Assembly: GCF_042652185.1 (NCBI RefSeq)
Contig: NZ_JBHSIX010000019.1
DNA length: 64,000 bases
Strand: one strand, 5' to 3'
Source: Actinacidiphila fildesensis
GTDB taxonomy: Bacteria > Actinomycetota > Actinomycetes > Streptomycetales > Streptomycetaceae
Shown: positions 35,844 to 45,058 of the stretch, piece after piece
Layout of the letters: every line of letters begins with the position of its first letter
Position numbering within the stretch: the first letter of the stretch is position 1
Program-made: the position numbers and the translations under genes
Notes under the pieces: generated by a model
Databases searched by the model: none
What the model saw: the letters and a program-made list of their open reading frames with translations, nothing else
Told to the model about the DNA's origin: nothing

Positions 35844-36881
35844 TCAGACTCCCGGGCGAAGGTCGAGGCCGATGTCCAGGATCGGCGAGGAGTGCGTCAG
35901 CGCGCCCACCGCCAGGTAGTCGACGCCGGTCTCCGCGTAGGCGCGGGCGGTGTCGAGGGAGAGCCGGCCCGAGGACTCCAGGACGGCGCGGCCGGCGACG
36001 TGCGTGACGGCCTCGGCGGTCTGCTCGGGGGTGAAGTTGTCGAGCAGGATCAGGTCGGCGCCCGCCGCGAGGACCTCGCGCACCTGGTCCATGGTGTCGA
36101 CCTCGACCTCGATGGCCAGGTCGGGGAACTCGTCGCGGACCAGCTTGAACGCCTGCGCGACGCCGCCGGCCGCGATCACGTGGTTGTCCTTGACCAGCGC
36201 CGCGTCCGACAGCGACATCCGGTGGTTGACGCCGCCGCCGCAGCGCACCGCGTACTTCTCCAGGGCGCGCAGCCCCGGCGTCGTCTTGCGGGTGTCGCGG
36301 ACCTCCGCCTTGGTGCCCTCCAGCACGTCCGACCAGGCGCGGGTCGCGGTCGCGATACCGGACAGCCGGCACAGCAGGTTGAGCGCGCTGCGCTCGCCCG
36401 TCAGCAGGTCACGGGTGCGGGTGCGGACCGTCAGCACCACCTGGCCGGGCTCGACGCGGTCGCCGTCCTCGACGTGCCGCTCGACCTCGAACTCGTCGGT
36501 GCAGACGACCGACAGGACCGCCTCGGCGATCCGCAGTCCCGCGACGGTGCCGGCCTCGCGGGCGGTGAAGTCACCGGTGGCGAAGGCGTCCTCGGGGACG
36601 GTCGCGACGGTGGTGACGTCGACGCCCTGGTCGAGGTCCTCCTCGATCGCGATGTGCGCGATGTCCTCGACCTGGACGGGGTCCAGGCCCGCGTCGACCA
36701 GCAGCTGCGCCAGATCGGCGTCCAGACCGCACTGCAGCGGGTCGTGCTCGTACAGCTCCTCCTCGCCGCCGCAGCCGCACGCGTCACCGCAGCCGCCCGA
36801 GCCCTCGTCGGGCAGGCCGACGGGCAGGCCGAACTGCGGCAGCGGAAGAAGGACGGGCTGAGGACGGTCCGGGGTACTCAC
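35844..36881 (-). CDS. nadC: Nicotinate-nucleotide pyrophosphorylase (carboxylating)
   Basis: The 345-residue enzyme converts quinolinate and PRPP to nicotinate mononucleotide. Family motifs include RDTRKTTPGLRALEKYAVRCGGGVNHR and LLDNFTPEQ. It is about 60 residues longer than usual at the N-terminus; this extension has a Cys/Gly cluster (GGCGDACGCGG) that could bind metal. The GTG start overlaps the nadB stop (GTGA) and follows AAGGAG. Confidence 0.95.
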   Translation of the reverse strand: MSTPDRPQPVLLPLPQFGLPVGLPDEGSGGCGDACGCGGEEELYEHDPLQCGLDADLAQLLVDAGLDPVQVEDIAHIAIEEDLDQGVDVTTVATVPEDAFATGDFTAREAGTVAGLRIAEAVLSVVCTDEFEVERHVEDGDRVEPGQVVLTVRTRTRDLLTGERSALNLLCRLSGIATATRAWSDVLEGTKAEVRDTRKTTPGLRALEKYAVRCGGGVNHRMSLSDAALVKDNHVIAAGGVAQAFKLVRDEFPDLAIEVEVDTMDQVREVLAAGADLILLDNFTPEQTAEAVTHVAGRAVLESSGRLSLDTARAYAETGVDYLAVGALTHSSPILDIGLDLRPGV

Positions 36882-38641
36882 GAGGGCTCCTTGAGGGCTG
36901 CGCGGGTCGTCCCCCGCGGGGTTTCTGCGGTCACCGGCAGGCTGTCGAGCGGTGCCTCTGCATTGCGCACCGGCGGGAAGTCCGCCGTGTCGGTGGTGTG
37001 GACGGCCAGCGTCCCGTTCGGCGTCAGGCGGACGACGAGGTGCCGGCGCCACTGGGCATCGTCCCGGTCCGGCCGGTCCTCGCGCCAGTGGCAGCCACGA
37101 GTCTCCTCCCGGCGGCGGGCGGCCGCGACCAGGACCCGGGCCACCAGGCTCAGGTTGGACGCCTCCCACGTCTCGACGCACGGCTCCGCGGTCTTGCCGT
37201 CGCGCTCCAGATCCTCGACCGAGGCGGTGTGGAGCCGCTCCAGCGCGGTGGCCGCGCCCGCCAGACTGGCGGCGCTGCGCAGCACGCCCGCGCCCGCCGT
37301 CATGATCCGCTGGATCTCGTAGCGGGCCTCGGAGGCGAGCAGCGGGGTGCGGGCCGGTGCGGGGACTACGGGGGCGCCCGGCACGGTCGGGTCGGCGATG
37401 ATGTCGGCCGCGATGCGCTCGGAGAAGACCAGGCCCTCCAGCAGCGAGTTGGAGGCGAGCCGGTTGGCGCCGTGCACACCCGTGCAGGCGACCTCACCGC
37501 ACGCGTACAGGCCCGGCACGGTCGTCCGGCCCAGCAGGTCCGTCCGGACGCCGCCGCTCGCGTAGTGAGCCGCAGGAGCGACCGGGATCGGCTCGGTGAC
37601 GGGGTCGATGCCGTGCGAACGGCAGGCGGCGAGGATGGTCGGGAAGCGCTCGGCCCACATCTTCGCGCCGAAGTGCCGGGCGTCCAGGAACATGTGCTCG
37701 GCGCCGGTCTCCTGCATCCGCCGCGTGATGCCCTTGGCGACGATGTCGCGCGGCGCCAGCTCGGCCAGCTCGTGCTGGCCGGTCATGAACCGGATGCCCT
37801 CGGCGTCGACCAGGTACGCGCCCTCACCACGGACCGCCTCGGACACCAGCGGCTGCTGGCCCTCGGCGTCCGGGCCCAGCCACAGCACGGTCGGGTGGAA
37901 CTGCACGAACTCCAGGTCGCTGACCTCGGCGCCGGCCCGCAGCGCGAGCGCCACGCCGTCGCCGGTCGAGACGGCCGGGTTGGTCGTCGCGGAGAACACC
38001 TGGCCCATGCCGCCGGTCGCGAGCACCACGGCCTTGGCGTGCACCGCGCCGACGCCGTCGCGCTGGCCCTCGCCCATGACGTGCAGCGTGACACCGGCGG
38101 TGCGGCCCGCCTCGTCGGTGAGCAGGTCCAGGACGAGCGCGTTCTCCACGGTCTCGATCCCGGCGTCGCGGACCGCCTCCACGAGGGCGCGGGAGATCTC
38201 CGCGCCCGTCGCGTCGCCGCCCGCGTGCGCGATCCGGCGGCGGTGGTGGCCGCCCTCGCGGGTCAGCAGGATCTCGCCGGTCTCGTCGGACGTGTCGAAC
38301 TGCGCGCCGGTGGAGATGAGCCGGCGCACCGCGTCCGGGCCCTCGGTGACCAGCGCCCGCACGGCGGGCTCGTCGCACAGCCCGGCGCCCGCGACCAGGG
38401 TGTCGTCCAGGTGCTGTTCCGGGGTGTCGCCCTCACCGAGCGCGGCCGCGATGCCGCCCTGGGCCCAGCGCGTGGAGCCGTTGTCCATCTGCGCCTTCGT
38501 CACGACGACGACCTTCGCCCCGGCGGCGGCGCAGCGCAGCGCGGTCGTCAGGCCGGCGACGCCGGACCCGACGACGATCACGTCGGCGGCGATCGCCCAG
38601 CCGGGGGCGGGGGCGTGCAACCGTATGCCGGTTCCGTTCAT
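36878..38641 (-). CDS. nadB: L-aspartate oxidase
   Basis: The 587-residue flavoenzyme oxidises aspartate to iminoaspartate, the first step of de novo NAD synthesis. The N-terminal FAD fold VIVVGSGVAGLTTALR, the substrate-site region HRRRIAHAGGDATG and the C-terminal helical domain are complete. It overlaps panC by four bases (ATGA) and nadC by four (GTGA). Quinolinate synthase (nadA) is not in this operon or window. Confidence 0.95.
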   Translation of the reverse strand: MNGTGIRLHAPAPGWAIAADVIVVGSGVAGLTTALRCAAAGAKVVVVTKAQMDNGSTRWAQGGIAAALGEGDTPEQHLDDTLVAGAGLCDEPAVRALVTEGPDAVRRLISTGAQFDTSDETGEILLTREGGHHRRRIAHAGGDATGAEISRALVEAVRDAGIETVENALVLDLLTDEAGRTAGVTLHVMGEGQRDGVGAVHAKAVVLATGGMGQVFSATTNPAVSTGDGVALALRAGAEVSDLEFVQFHPTVLWLGPDAEGQQPLVSEAVRGEGAYLVDAEGIRFMTGQHELAELAPRDIVAKGITRRMQETGAEHMFLDARHFGAKMWAERFPTILAACRSHGIDPVTEPIPVAPAAHYASGGVRTDLLGRTTVPGLYACGEVACTGVHGANRLASNSLLEGLVFSERIAADIIADPTVPGAPVVPAPARTPLLASEARYEIQRIMTAGAGVLRSAASLAGAATALERLHTASVEDLERDGKTAEPCVETWEASNLSLVARVLVAAARRREETRGCHWREDRPDRDDAQWRRHLVVRLTPNGTLAVHTTDTADFPPVRNAEAPLDSLPVTAETPRGTTRAALKEPS

Positions 38642-39501
38642 CGGGCGGCTCCGAATTCCAGGGGGATGTTGTCGATCAGACGGGTCGTGCCGACCTTCGC
38701 GGCGACGGCGAGGATCGCCGGTCCGGTGTGGCCGGGCGGCGCCTCGGTGAAGTCCGAGGGGTCGACGAGGGCCAGGTAGTCGACGGCCGGGCCGCCGTCC
38801 CCCGTCTGCTCCAGTACGGTGCGCGCCGCCGCTCGTACGGCGTCGGGGCCCGCCTGGACCGCGTCCCGGCCGGCGAACAGCGCGCGCGACAGGGCGAGGG
38901 CCGCCGGGCGGTCGGCGTCCGAGAGGTAGCGGTTGCGGCTGGACAGCGCCAGCCCGTCGCTCTCGCGGACCGTGGGGACGCCGACGATCTCCGCCGGGAA
39001 GTTGAGGTCCGTCGCCATCCGGCGGATGAGCGCGAGCTGCTGGGCGTCCTTCTGCCCGAAGAACGCGACGGCCGGGGCGGTGAGGTGGAGCAGCTTCGCG
39101 ACGACGGTGAGCATGCCGTCGAAGTGGCCGGGACGGGAGGCGCCCTCGTAGCGCTCCCCCATCGGACCGGCCGTGATCCGCACCTGCGGTGCGCCGCCCG
39201 GGTAGACCTCGTCGGCCGCGGGCGCGAAGACGATGTCCGCGCCGGCCTCGGCCGCGATCTTCACATCGGCGTCCAGGGTGCGCGGATAGCGGTCCAGGTC
39301 CTCGCCGGGGCCGAACTGCAGCGGATTGACGAAGACGGTGACGACGACCTCGCCGTCCGCCCCCACGTGCTCCCGCGCGGTACGGACGAGCGTCGCGTGC
39401 CCCTCGTGCAGCGCGCCCATCGTCATCACCACGGCGCGCGGGCGGCCGTCCCGGGCGGCCGCCCGCAGTTCCGCGGCCGTCTCCAGCAGGTGCGTGGTCA
39501 T
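38638..39501 (-). CDS. panC: Pantothenate synthetase
   Basis: The 287-residue enzyme joins pantoate and beta-alanine using ATP. It has the nucleotide motifs TMGALHEGHATLV and KDAQQLALIRRM, and the family signatures FVNPLQFGPGEDLDRYPR and ESDGLALSSRNRYLS. It overlaps both neighbours by four bases (ATGA). The operon joins NAD and CoA precursor synthesis. Confidence 0.96.
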   Translation of the reverse strand: MTTHLLETAAELRAAARDGRPRAVVMTMGALHEGHATLVRTAREHVGADGEVVVTVFVNPLQFGPGEDLDRYPRTLDADVKIAAEAGADIVFAPAADEVYPGGAPQVRITAGPMGERYEGASRPGHFDGMLTVVAKLLHLTAPAVAFFGQKDAQQLALIRRMATDLNFPAEIVGVPTVRESDGLALSSRNRYLSDADRPAALALSRALFAGRDAVQAGPDAVRAAARTVLEQTGDGGPAVDYLALVDPSDFTEAPPGHTGPAILAVAAKVGTTRLIDNIPLEFGAAR

Positions 39502-40424
39502 CGGGGTCCCCCGTCCGCGAGGACTTCGAGCAGTGCCTCGGCGAATTCCGGCTTGAGCATTCCGTTGGCGATCGCGCGGTCCGCGGTGGCCCGCGCCATC
39601 GCCAGATAGGAGGCGACGGCCTGCGGGGAGTGCTTGCGCAGCTCCGCCAGGTGGGCGGTGACCGTGCCCGCGTCGCCGCGCGCGACCGGGCCGGTGAGGG
39701 CGCCGTCGCCGGCGCGCAGGGCGTTGTCGAGTGCGGCGCCGAGCAGCGGGCCGAGCATCCGGCCCGGCTCCTCGACGCCCGCCGCGCGCAGCAGCTCCAT
39801 GGACTGGGCGACCAGGGTGACCAGGTGGTTCGCACCGATCGCGAGACCCGCGTGGTAGAGCGGGCGGGCCGCCTCGTCGATCCACTCGGGCTCGCCGCCC
39901 ATCTCGATGACGAGGGCCTCGGCGGCCATCCGCAGCTGCTCGGGGGCGGTGACGCCGAAGGAGCAGCCGGCCAGCCGCTGCACGTCCACCGCGGTCCCGG
40001 TGAAGGTCATCGCGGGGTGCAGCGCGAGCGGTAGGGCGCCGGCCCGCAGCGCCGGTTCGAGGACGCCCGTGCCGTACCGGCCCGAGGTGTGCACGATCAG
40101 CTGGCCGGGGCGTACGGCGCCGGTCTCGGCGAGGCCGGCCACCAGGCCGGGCAGCGCGTCGTCGGGGACCGTCAGCAGGACGAGGTCCGCGCGGGCGAGC
40201 ACCTCTTTGGGCTCGACCAGCGGCACGTCGGGCAGCAGGGTCGCCGCGCGGCGCCGTGAGAGGTCGGAGACCCCTGACGCGGCCACCGGCCGGTGACCCG
40301 CGAGCTTGAGGGCGGCGGCGAGCGCCGGTCCGACCCGGCCCGCGCCGACGACGCCGACGGTGAGACGGGCGGGGCGCGCCTCCGCTTCGGAGGGCATGGG
40401 GCCCGGGGTATGCGATGCGTTCAC
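39498..40424 (-). CDS. Rossmann-like / DUF2520 oxidoreductase-like protein
   Basis: The 308-residue protein has an N-terminal Rossmann motif (VGVVGAGRVGPALAAAL) and a C-terminal helical DUF2520 domain (HPAMTFTG, LYHAGLAIGANHLVTLV). The fold resembles ketopantoate reductase and F420-dependent oxidoreductases. As first gene of the panC operon it could serve pantoate formation, but this is inference. The GTG start follows GGAAGG. Confidence 0.8.
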   Translation of the reverse strand: MNASHTPGPMPSEAEARPARLTVGVVGAGRVGPALAAALKLAGHRPVAASGVSDLSRRRAATLLPDVPLVEPKEVLARADLVLLTVPDDALPGLVAGLAETGAVRPGQLIVHTSGRYGTGVLEPALRAGALPLALHPAMTFTGTAVDVQRLAGCSFGVTAPEQLRMAAEALVIEMGGEPEWIDEAARPLYHAGLAIGANHLVTLVAQSMELLRAAGVEEPGRMLGPLLGAALDNALRAGDGALTGPVARGDAGTVTAHLAELRKHSPQAVASYLAMARATADRAIANGMLKPEFAEALLEVLADGGPR

Positions 40425-40583
40425 GCTGCGCTGGCCTTCCGTTCCAGTCCTGAGCGGTACCGGACGTTCTCGTCAATGCTACGCGAATGCTTCCCGGCCT
40501 CCCCGGGGGTCCACCGGACGGACACCGGGCAGCCGGGAAATCCCCCTCGGCAGAAGGGGGGCCCGTGGGGCAGGATCGGTGCC

Positions 40584-41720
40584 ATGGGCAATGCGATCGA
40601 CGACGAGAAGGCAGCGCGACTGGCGGCTGTACGGGCGTGCGACCGGGTGCTGTCCGGCGGCAAGCGGCCGCTGATGCGCGAACGGCTGGAGCGTCTGGTG
40701 GCCGAGAGCGCGGCCGCGTACGACCTGGACCTTCCGCTGGACATGTACGGCGACGGCGTCGTCGCCACGCTGGAGCAGCGGGTGGCGGAGCTGCTGGGCA
40801 TGGCGGCCGCGGCGTTCTTCCCGACCGGCACGATGGCGCAGCAGGTGGCCCTGCGCTGCTGGGCGGGCCGGACGGGCAACCCGGCGGTCGCCCTGCACCC
40901 GCTGGCCCATCCCGAGGTGCATGAGCGCGACGCCCTCTCGGTGGTGAGCGGGCTGCGCACCGTCCATCCGACGACCGCGCCCCGGATGCCGACCGCGGAG
41001 GAGATCCGGAACCTCGACGAACCGTTCGGCACGCTGATGCTGGAGCTGCCGCTGCGCGACGCCGGCTTCCAGCTGCCCACCTGGGAGGAGCTGACCGCGA
41101 CGGTGGCCGCCGCCCGCGACCGGGACGCCGTGGTGCACTTCGACGGCGCCCGGCTGTGGGAGTGCCCGCCGCACTTCGGGCACTCCCTGGCGGAGATCGC
41201 GGACCTCGCGGACAGCGTCTATGTGTCGTTCTACAAGTCGCTCGACGGCATCGCGGGCGCGGTGCTCGCCGGCCCGGCCGACCTGATCGCGGAGGCGAAG
41301 GCCTGGCGCCACCGGTACGGCGGGCTGCCCTTCCAGCAGTTCCCGACGGTGCTCGCCGCGCTGGCAGGGCTGGACACCGAACTGCCGCGCCTGCCCTCGT
41401 ACGTGGCGCACGCCAAGAACGTCGTGGAGGGGCTCCGGGACGGCCTCGAGGGCGCGGTGCCGTTCTTCCGGATCAACCCCCCGGTGCCCTTCACCCACCA
41501 GTTCCAGGTGTGGCTGCCGTACCCGGCCTCGGTCCTGGACGCGGCCGGGCTGCGACAGGCCCTGGAGACGAAGTCCGTCGTGTTCGGCAAGTGGTTCGAC
41601 AGCGAGGTGCCGGGGATGGCGGTGACCGAGGTGACGGTTGCCGCGTCGGCGCTGGAGTGGACGGTCGACGATGTCGCGGAGGCGGTGCGGGCGTTCGTGG
41701 AGCGCCTGCAGCAGGACTGA
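40584..41720 (+). CDS. Threonine aldolase-like PLP enzyme
   Basis: The 378-residue protein has fold type I PLP features: FFPTGTMAQQVALR near the cofactor phosphate, VVHFDGARLWE with the ring-binding Asp, and the Schiff-base Lys in SFYKSLDG. It belongs to the beta-eliminating lyase/threonine aldolase group and probably cleaves or forms beta-hydroxy amino acids. The ATG at 40584 follows CAGGAT by seven bases (leaderless type), which rejects the long upstream frame. Confidence 0.85.
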   Translation: MGNAIDDEKAARLAAVRACDRVLSGGKRPLMRERLERLVAESAAAYDLDLPLDMYGDGVVATLEQRVAELLGMAAAAFFPTGTMAQQVALRCWAGRTGNPAVALHPLAHPEVHERDALSVVSGLRTVHPTTAPRMPTAEEIRNLDEPFGTLMLELPLRDAGFQLPTWEELTATVAAARDRDAVVHFDGARLWECPPHFGHSLAEIADLADSVYVSFYKSLDGIAGAVLAGPADLIAEAKAWRHRYGGLPFQQFPTVLAALAGLDTELPRLPSYVAHAKNVVEGLRDGLEGAVPFFRINPPVPFTHQFQVWLPYPASVLDAAGLRQALETKSVVFGKWFDSEVPGMAVTEVTVAASALEWTVDDVAEAVRAFVERLQQD

Positions 41721-41756
41721 CCCGGGCCCGGGAGCGAACGCGCCGCACCTCCCGCG

Positions 41757-42740
41757 TCACTCGCCCGCGACCCGCAGCAGCAGCAGCTTGCCGGTGGTGG
41801 TGCGGGTGTCCATGAGGCGGTGTGCCTCGGCGGCCTCCTCCAGCGGGAATTCGGCGGTGACCGGCAGCTCGACCTTGCCGCCGGCGACGAGCTGGAACGA
41901 CCTGTCGGCGATCGCGCGCAGCCGCTCCGGCTCGTTCTCGGCGATGGTGAGGATCGAGAAACCGGCCACCGACAGGCCGCGCGGGTACAGCTCGGGCTGG
42001 CCGAGCTGCCAGGGGGCGCCGCCGCCGGCGTTGCCGAAGGAGACGAGCCGGCCGAACAGCGCGAGGGAGTCCAGGCTGCGGCGGAGTGTGTCGCCGCCGA
42101 CCGGGTCGAGCGCGAGATCGACGCCACGGCCGCCGGTGGCCCGCCGGACCTCCGCGGCGAAGTCGTCGCCGACGAACACCTCGTCGTAGCCGTACTTGAG
42201 CGCTTCCGCGACCTTCTCCGGCCGCGACACGACCCCGTAGACGGCACCCGCCCCACCGAGCCGGGCCACCTGCCCGGCGACCGTGCCGACCCCGCCGGCC
42301 GCGCCCTGGACCAGTACGGTCTCTCCGGCGCGCAGCCGGCCGACCTCGTGCACCAGGCCCTGAACGGTCGGCAGAACGGTCGGCAGGGAGGCACCGACCC
42401 GCAGGGACACGCCACCGGGCAGCGCGAAGACGGTGACGGCGGGGGCCGTGACGACCTCCGCGTAGCCGCTGTGCGGCGTCAGGGCGGCGACCTGCTGCCC
42501 GACGGCCAGACCTTCGACGCCGGCGCCGACGGCACGGATCCGGCCGGACACCTCGAGACCGGGACGGAACGGCAGCGCCGGCACCCGGTACCCGTCGGCA
42601 CGGGCCTTGGTGTCGGCGAAGTTCACCCCGACGTAGGCCACGTCGACGGTCACCTCACCGGGTCCTGGCTCCGGCACCGGAACCTCGGTCACCCGCAGGA
42701 CCTCGGGTCCGCCGAACTCTCCGAATTCGATTGCACGCAT
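41757..42740 (-). CDS. Zinc-free quinone oxidoreductase (MDR family)
   Basis: The 327-residue NADPH-dependent reductase has the quinone-oxidoreductase N-domain (IEFGEFGGPEVLRV), VLVQGAAGGVGTVAGQVARLGG for cofactor binding and the C-terminal TTTGKLLLL. Cysteine and zinc ligands of alcohol dehydrogenases are absent. The ATG at 42740 follows GAGGGGTG and is preferred over 42749. It is convergent with the aldolase gene and downstream of a two-component pair. Confidence 0.85.
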   Translation of the reverse strand: MRAIEFGEFGGPEVLRVTEVPVPEPGPGEVTVDVAYVGVNFADTKARADGYRVPALPFRPGLEVSGRIRAVGAGVEGLAVGQQVAALTPHSGYAEVVTAPAVTVFALPGGVSLRVGASLPTVLPTVQGLVHEVGRLRAGETVLVQGAAGGVGTVAGQVARLGGAGAVYGVVSRPEKVAEALKYGYDEVFVGDDFAAEVRRATGGRGVDLALDPVGGDTLRRSLDSLALFGRLVSFGNAGGGAPWQLGQPELYPRGLSVAGFSILTIAENEPERLRAIADRSFQLVAGGKVELPVTAEFPLEEAAEAHRLMDTRTTTGKLLLLRVAGE

Positions 42741-42800
42741 GACAGCCACCCCTCGCCAACTGTTCGATGAAAAGCGAACTCTGAAGCCTGGAGCCGGAGC

Positions 42801-43490
42801 CTAGTGGCCGCCGGTGCCGGCGCGTACCAGGCCCGTCTCGTAGGCCAGTACCACCGCCTGGACGCGGTCGCGCAGGTCGAGCTTGGTGAGGATCCGGCCG
42901 ACGTGGGTCTTCACCGTCGCCTCGGACAGCACCAGCTTCCGCGCGATCTCACCGTTCGACAGCCCCTGGGCGACGAGCAGCAGCACCTCGCGCTCGCGCT
43001 CGGTCAGCCGGTTCACCGCCGTGTTGTCCGGGGCGCCGGAGCTGGGCAGCATCGGTGTGAAGCGGTCCAGCAGGCGGCGGGTGGTGCTCGGGGCGACGAC
43101 CGCGTCCCCGCTGTGCACGGAACGGATCGCGCCCAGCAGCTCGTCCGGCGGGACGTCCTTGAGCATGAAGCCGCTGGCGCCCGCCTTGAGCGCCGAGAAG
43201 GCGTACTCGTCCAGGTCGAAGGTGGTGAGGATGAGCACCCGCGGGCCGCCGTCGTCCGGCTTGCGGTCCGGGCCGCCGCAGATCTGGCGGGTCGCCTCGA
43301 CGCCGTCGAGGCGCGGCATGCGGACGTCCATCAGCACCACGTCCACCTTGGTGGAGCGCAGCACCTCGATCGCCTCCGCGCCGTCGCCCGCCTCCGCGAC
43401 GACCTCCATGTCGGGCTGGGCCTGCAGCACCATGCGGAAACCGGTGCGCAACAGCACCTGGTCGTCGACGAGCATTACGCGGATCGCCAT
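42801..43490 (-). CDS. NarL/LuxR family response regulator
   Basis: The 229-residue regulator has a receiver domain (VDDQ acidic pocket, phospho-acceptor Asp in VVLMDVRMPRLDG, Lys in LKDVPPDE) and a LuxR HTH (LTEREREVLLLVAQGLSNGEIARKLVLSEATVKTHV). The upstream gene on the same strand encodes the partner kinase. The ATG follows GAGGA. Targets are unknown. Confidence 0.93.
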   Translation of the reverse strand: MAIRVMLVDDQVLLRTGFRMVLQAQPDMEVVAEAGDGAEAIEVLRSTKVDVVLMDVRMPRLDGVEATRQICGGPDRKPDDGGPRVLILTTFDLDEYAFSALKAGASGFMLKDVPPDELLGAIRSVHSGDAVVAPSTTRRLLDRFTPMLPSSGAPDNTAVNRLTEREREVLLLVAQGLSNGEIARKLVLSEATVKTHVGRILTKLDLRDRVQAVVLAYETGLVRAGTGGH

Positions 43491-43580
43491 CGTGTTCTGG
43501 TCCTCTTCTGCTGGAAATCGGCTTCTGGGGGTCGGCGGGGATGACCGGGCGGGGCGGGACGGCGGGGGGCGCCGGGGGCG

Positions 43581-44783
43581 TCAGCGTCCCGTCTTGAGGG
43601 GCAGCACGGCGCTGATCCGGAAGCCGCCGCCGGGCCGTGGCCCGGCCTCCAGCGTGCCGCCGATCATGGCGATGCGCTCGCGCATCCCGATCAGGCCCTG
43701 CCCGAGGCCGTCCTGACCGCCGTCCTCGTACAGCTCGTGCTGGGAGCCCCGCCCGTCGTCCTCGATGAGCAGGTCCAGTTCGGCGTCCGCGAAGACGAGC
43801 TGGACGGTGGCGGTCGCGTCGATGCCGCCGTGCTTGCGGGTGTTGGTCAGTGCCTCCTGGACGATGCGGTACGCGGTCAGCTCCACGCCGCTGGAGAGCG
43901 GACGGGCCTCGCCGGTCACCTCGAAGCGGACCGGCAGGCCGGCGCCGCGCACCTGCTCGACGAGCTCGGCGAGCTGGTCGACACCGGGCTGCGGCACGTA
44001 CTCGCCGCCGCTGTCGTCGCCCGCCCGCAGCAGACCGAGCAGCCGGCGCATCTCGGCGAGCGCCTGGCGGCCGGTGCTGGAGATCGTCGACAGCGCCTGC
44101 TTGGCCTGCTCGGGCGACGCGTCCAGCACATAGGCGGCGCCGTCCGCCTGCACCACCATCACCGACACGTTGTGCGCCACCACGTCGTGCAACTCACGGG
44201 CGATACGGGCCCGCTCGGCGGCGACCGCGGCCTTGGACTGCGCCTCGCGCTCCCGCTGGAGCCGGGCGGCGCGCTCCTCCAGCTGGAGGTAGTAGGCGCG
44301 GCGGGTGCGGAGGCTGTCGCCGATGACCCAGGCGAGCGCGAAGGGGACGGACACGAAGATCACCTGGGCGATGCCGACCCAGGTGCTGGAGTACGGGTTG
44401 TCCTCCGGCCAGCGCAGGGTCGAGATCGGCGAGGCGCTCAGACCGCCGACGAGGGCGAGCCGCGAGGACCAGCGGGCGCCGTTGGCAGCGGCGGTGTAGA
44501 CGGCGACCAGCATCGCGAAGTCGCCGGGATTGACCCGGACGTCCAGCAGGAGCTGGGCGATCCCGAGGGCGATGACCAGCAGCAGCGTGTTCTCCGGCGA
44601 CCGGCGGCGCAGCGCGACGACGGCGCTCAGCCCGAACGCGATCGGGATCGCGGCCAGCCGGGAGAACTGCGATGCCTGGCTGTTCTCCATCACCCACAGC
44701 GCGCTGAACCCGAGCAGGACGAGAGCCCAGAAGCTGTCGACCCATGTCGGGTGTCTGCGGAGGAAGGAGTAGAGGCGCTGCAC
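43581..44783 (-). CDS. Sensor histidine kinase (HisKA_3 family)
   Basis: The 400-residue kinase has about five membrane helices in the first 160 residues, a helical linker, the H-box ARIARELHDVVAHNVSVMVV, and ATPase boxes ALTNTRKHGG and IEDDGRGS. It precedes a NarL-type regulator by 90 bases and should phosphorylate it. The GTG at 44783 has TACGCT seven bases upstream (leaderless type). The stimulus is unknown; the lack of a large external domain suggests intramembrane sensing. Confidence 0.9.
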   Translation of the reverse strand: MQRLYSFLRRHPTWVDSFWALVLLGFSALWVMENSQASQFSRLAAIPIAFGLSAVVALRRRSPENTLLLVIALGIAQLLLDVRVNPGDFAMLVAVYTAAANGARWSSRLALVGGLSASPISTLRWPEDNPYSSTWVGIAQVIFVSVPFALAWVIGDSLRTRRAYYLQLEERAARLQREREAQSKAAVAAERARIARELHDVVAHNVSVMVVQADGAAYVLDASPEQAKQALSTISSTGRQALAEMRRLLGLLRAGDDSGGEYVPQPGVDQLAELVEQVRGAGLPVRFEVTGEARPLSSGVELTAYRIVQEALTNTRKHGGIDATATVQLVFADAELDLLIEDDGRGSQHELYEDGGQDGLGQGLIGMRERIAMIGGTLEAGPRPGGGFRISAVLPLKTGR

Positions 44784-45016
44784 ATTACCCAGCGTATGCA
44801 GGGGAATGGCGGTCCGGGGTCAACCGCCAGATCGATCTCGGGTACTCCGCAAGGTGGAGGGAACCCCCTTGAACCCGGCATTGGTCCCGTTGTGGTCCCG
44901 CATTGGTCCCGTTCCGCCCCGATATCGCCCCTCAGTGGACTCAGGGGGTCACGACCCGATCACAGGGGGGCCGTCCGATCCCACCCCTGCGGACCTGCGG
45001 ACCGGCCTCGCCCCGA

Positions 45017-45058
45017 CCCGGCGGTCAGCCCGCGCGTCCCCGGCGGTCAGCCCGCGCG
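45017..45058. repeat. 20-bp tandem duplication at the cyclase gene 3' end
   Basis: A 20-bp sequence at 45017-45036 is repeated exactly at 45039-45058 (22-bp period). Copy 2 contains the stop codon of the cyclase gene (TCA on this strand, 45047-45049) and the last codons; copy 1 lies just outside the gene and keeps its TCA. Confidence 0.9.

Noticed and set aside
36878..40476. Upstream extensions of nadB and panC frames over neighbouring genes
   Set aside because: The extended parts are Arg/Pro-rich shadows of panC and the DUF2520 gene; the ATGA overlaps mark the true starts.
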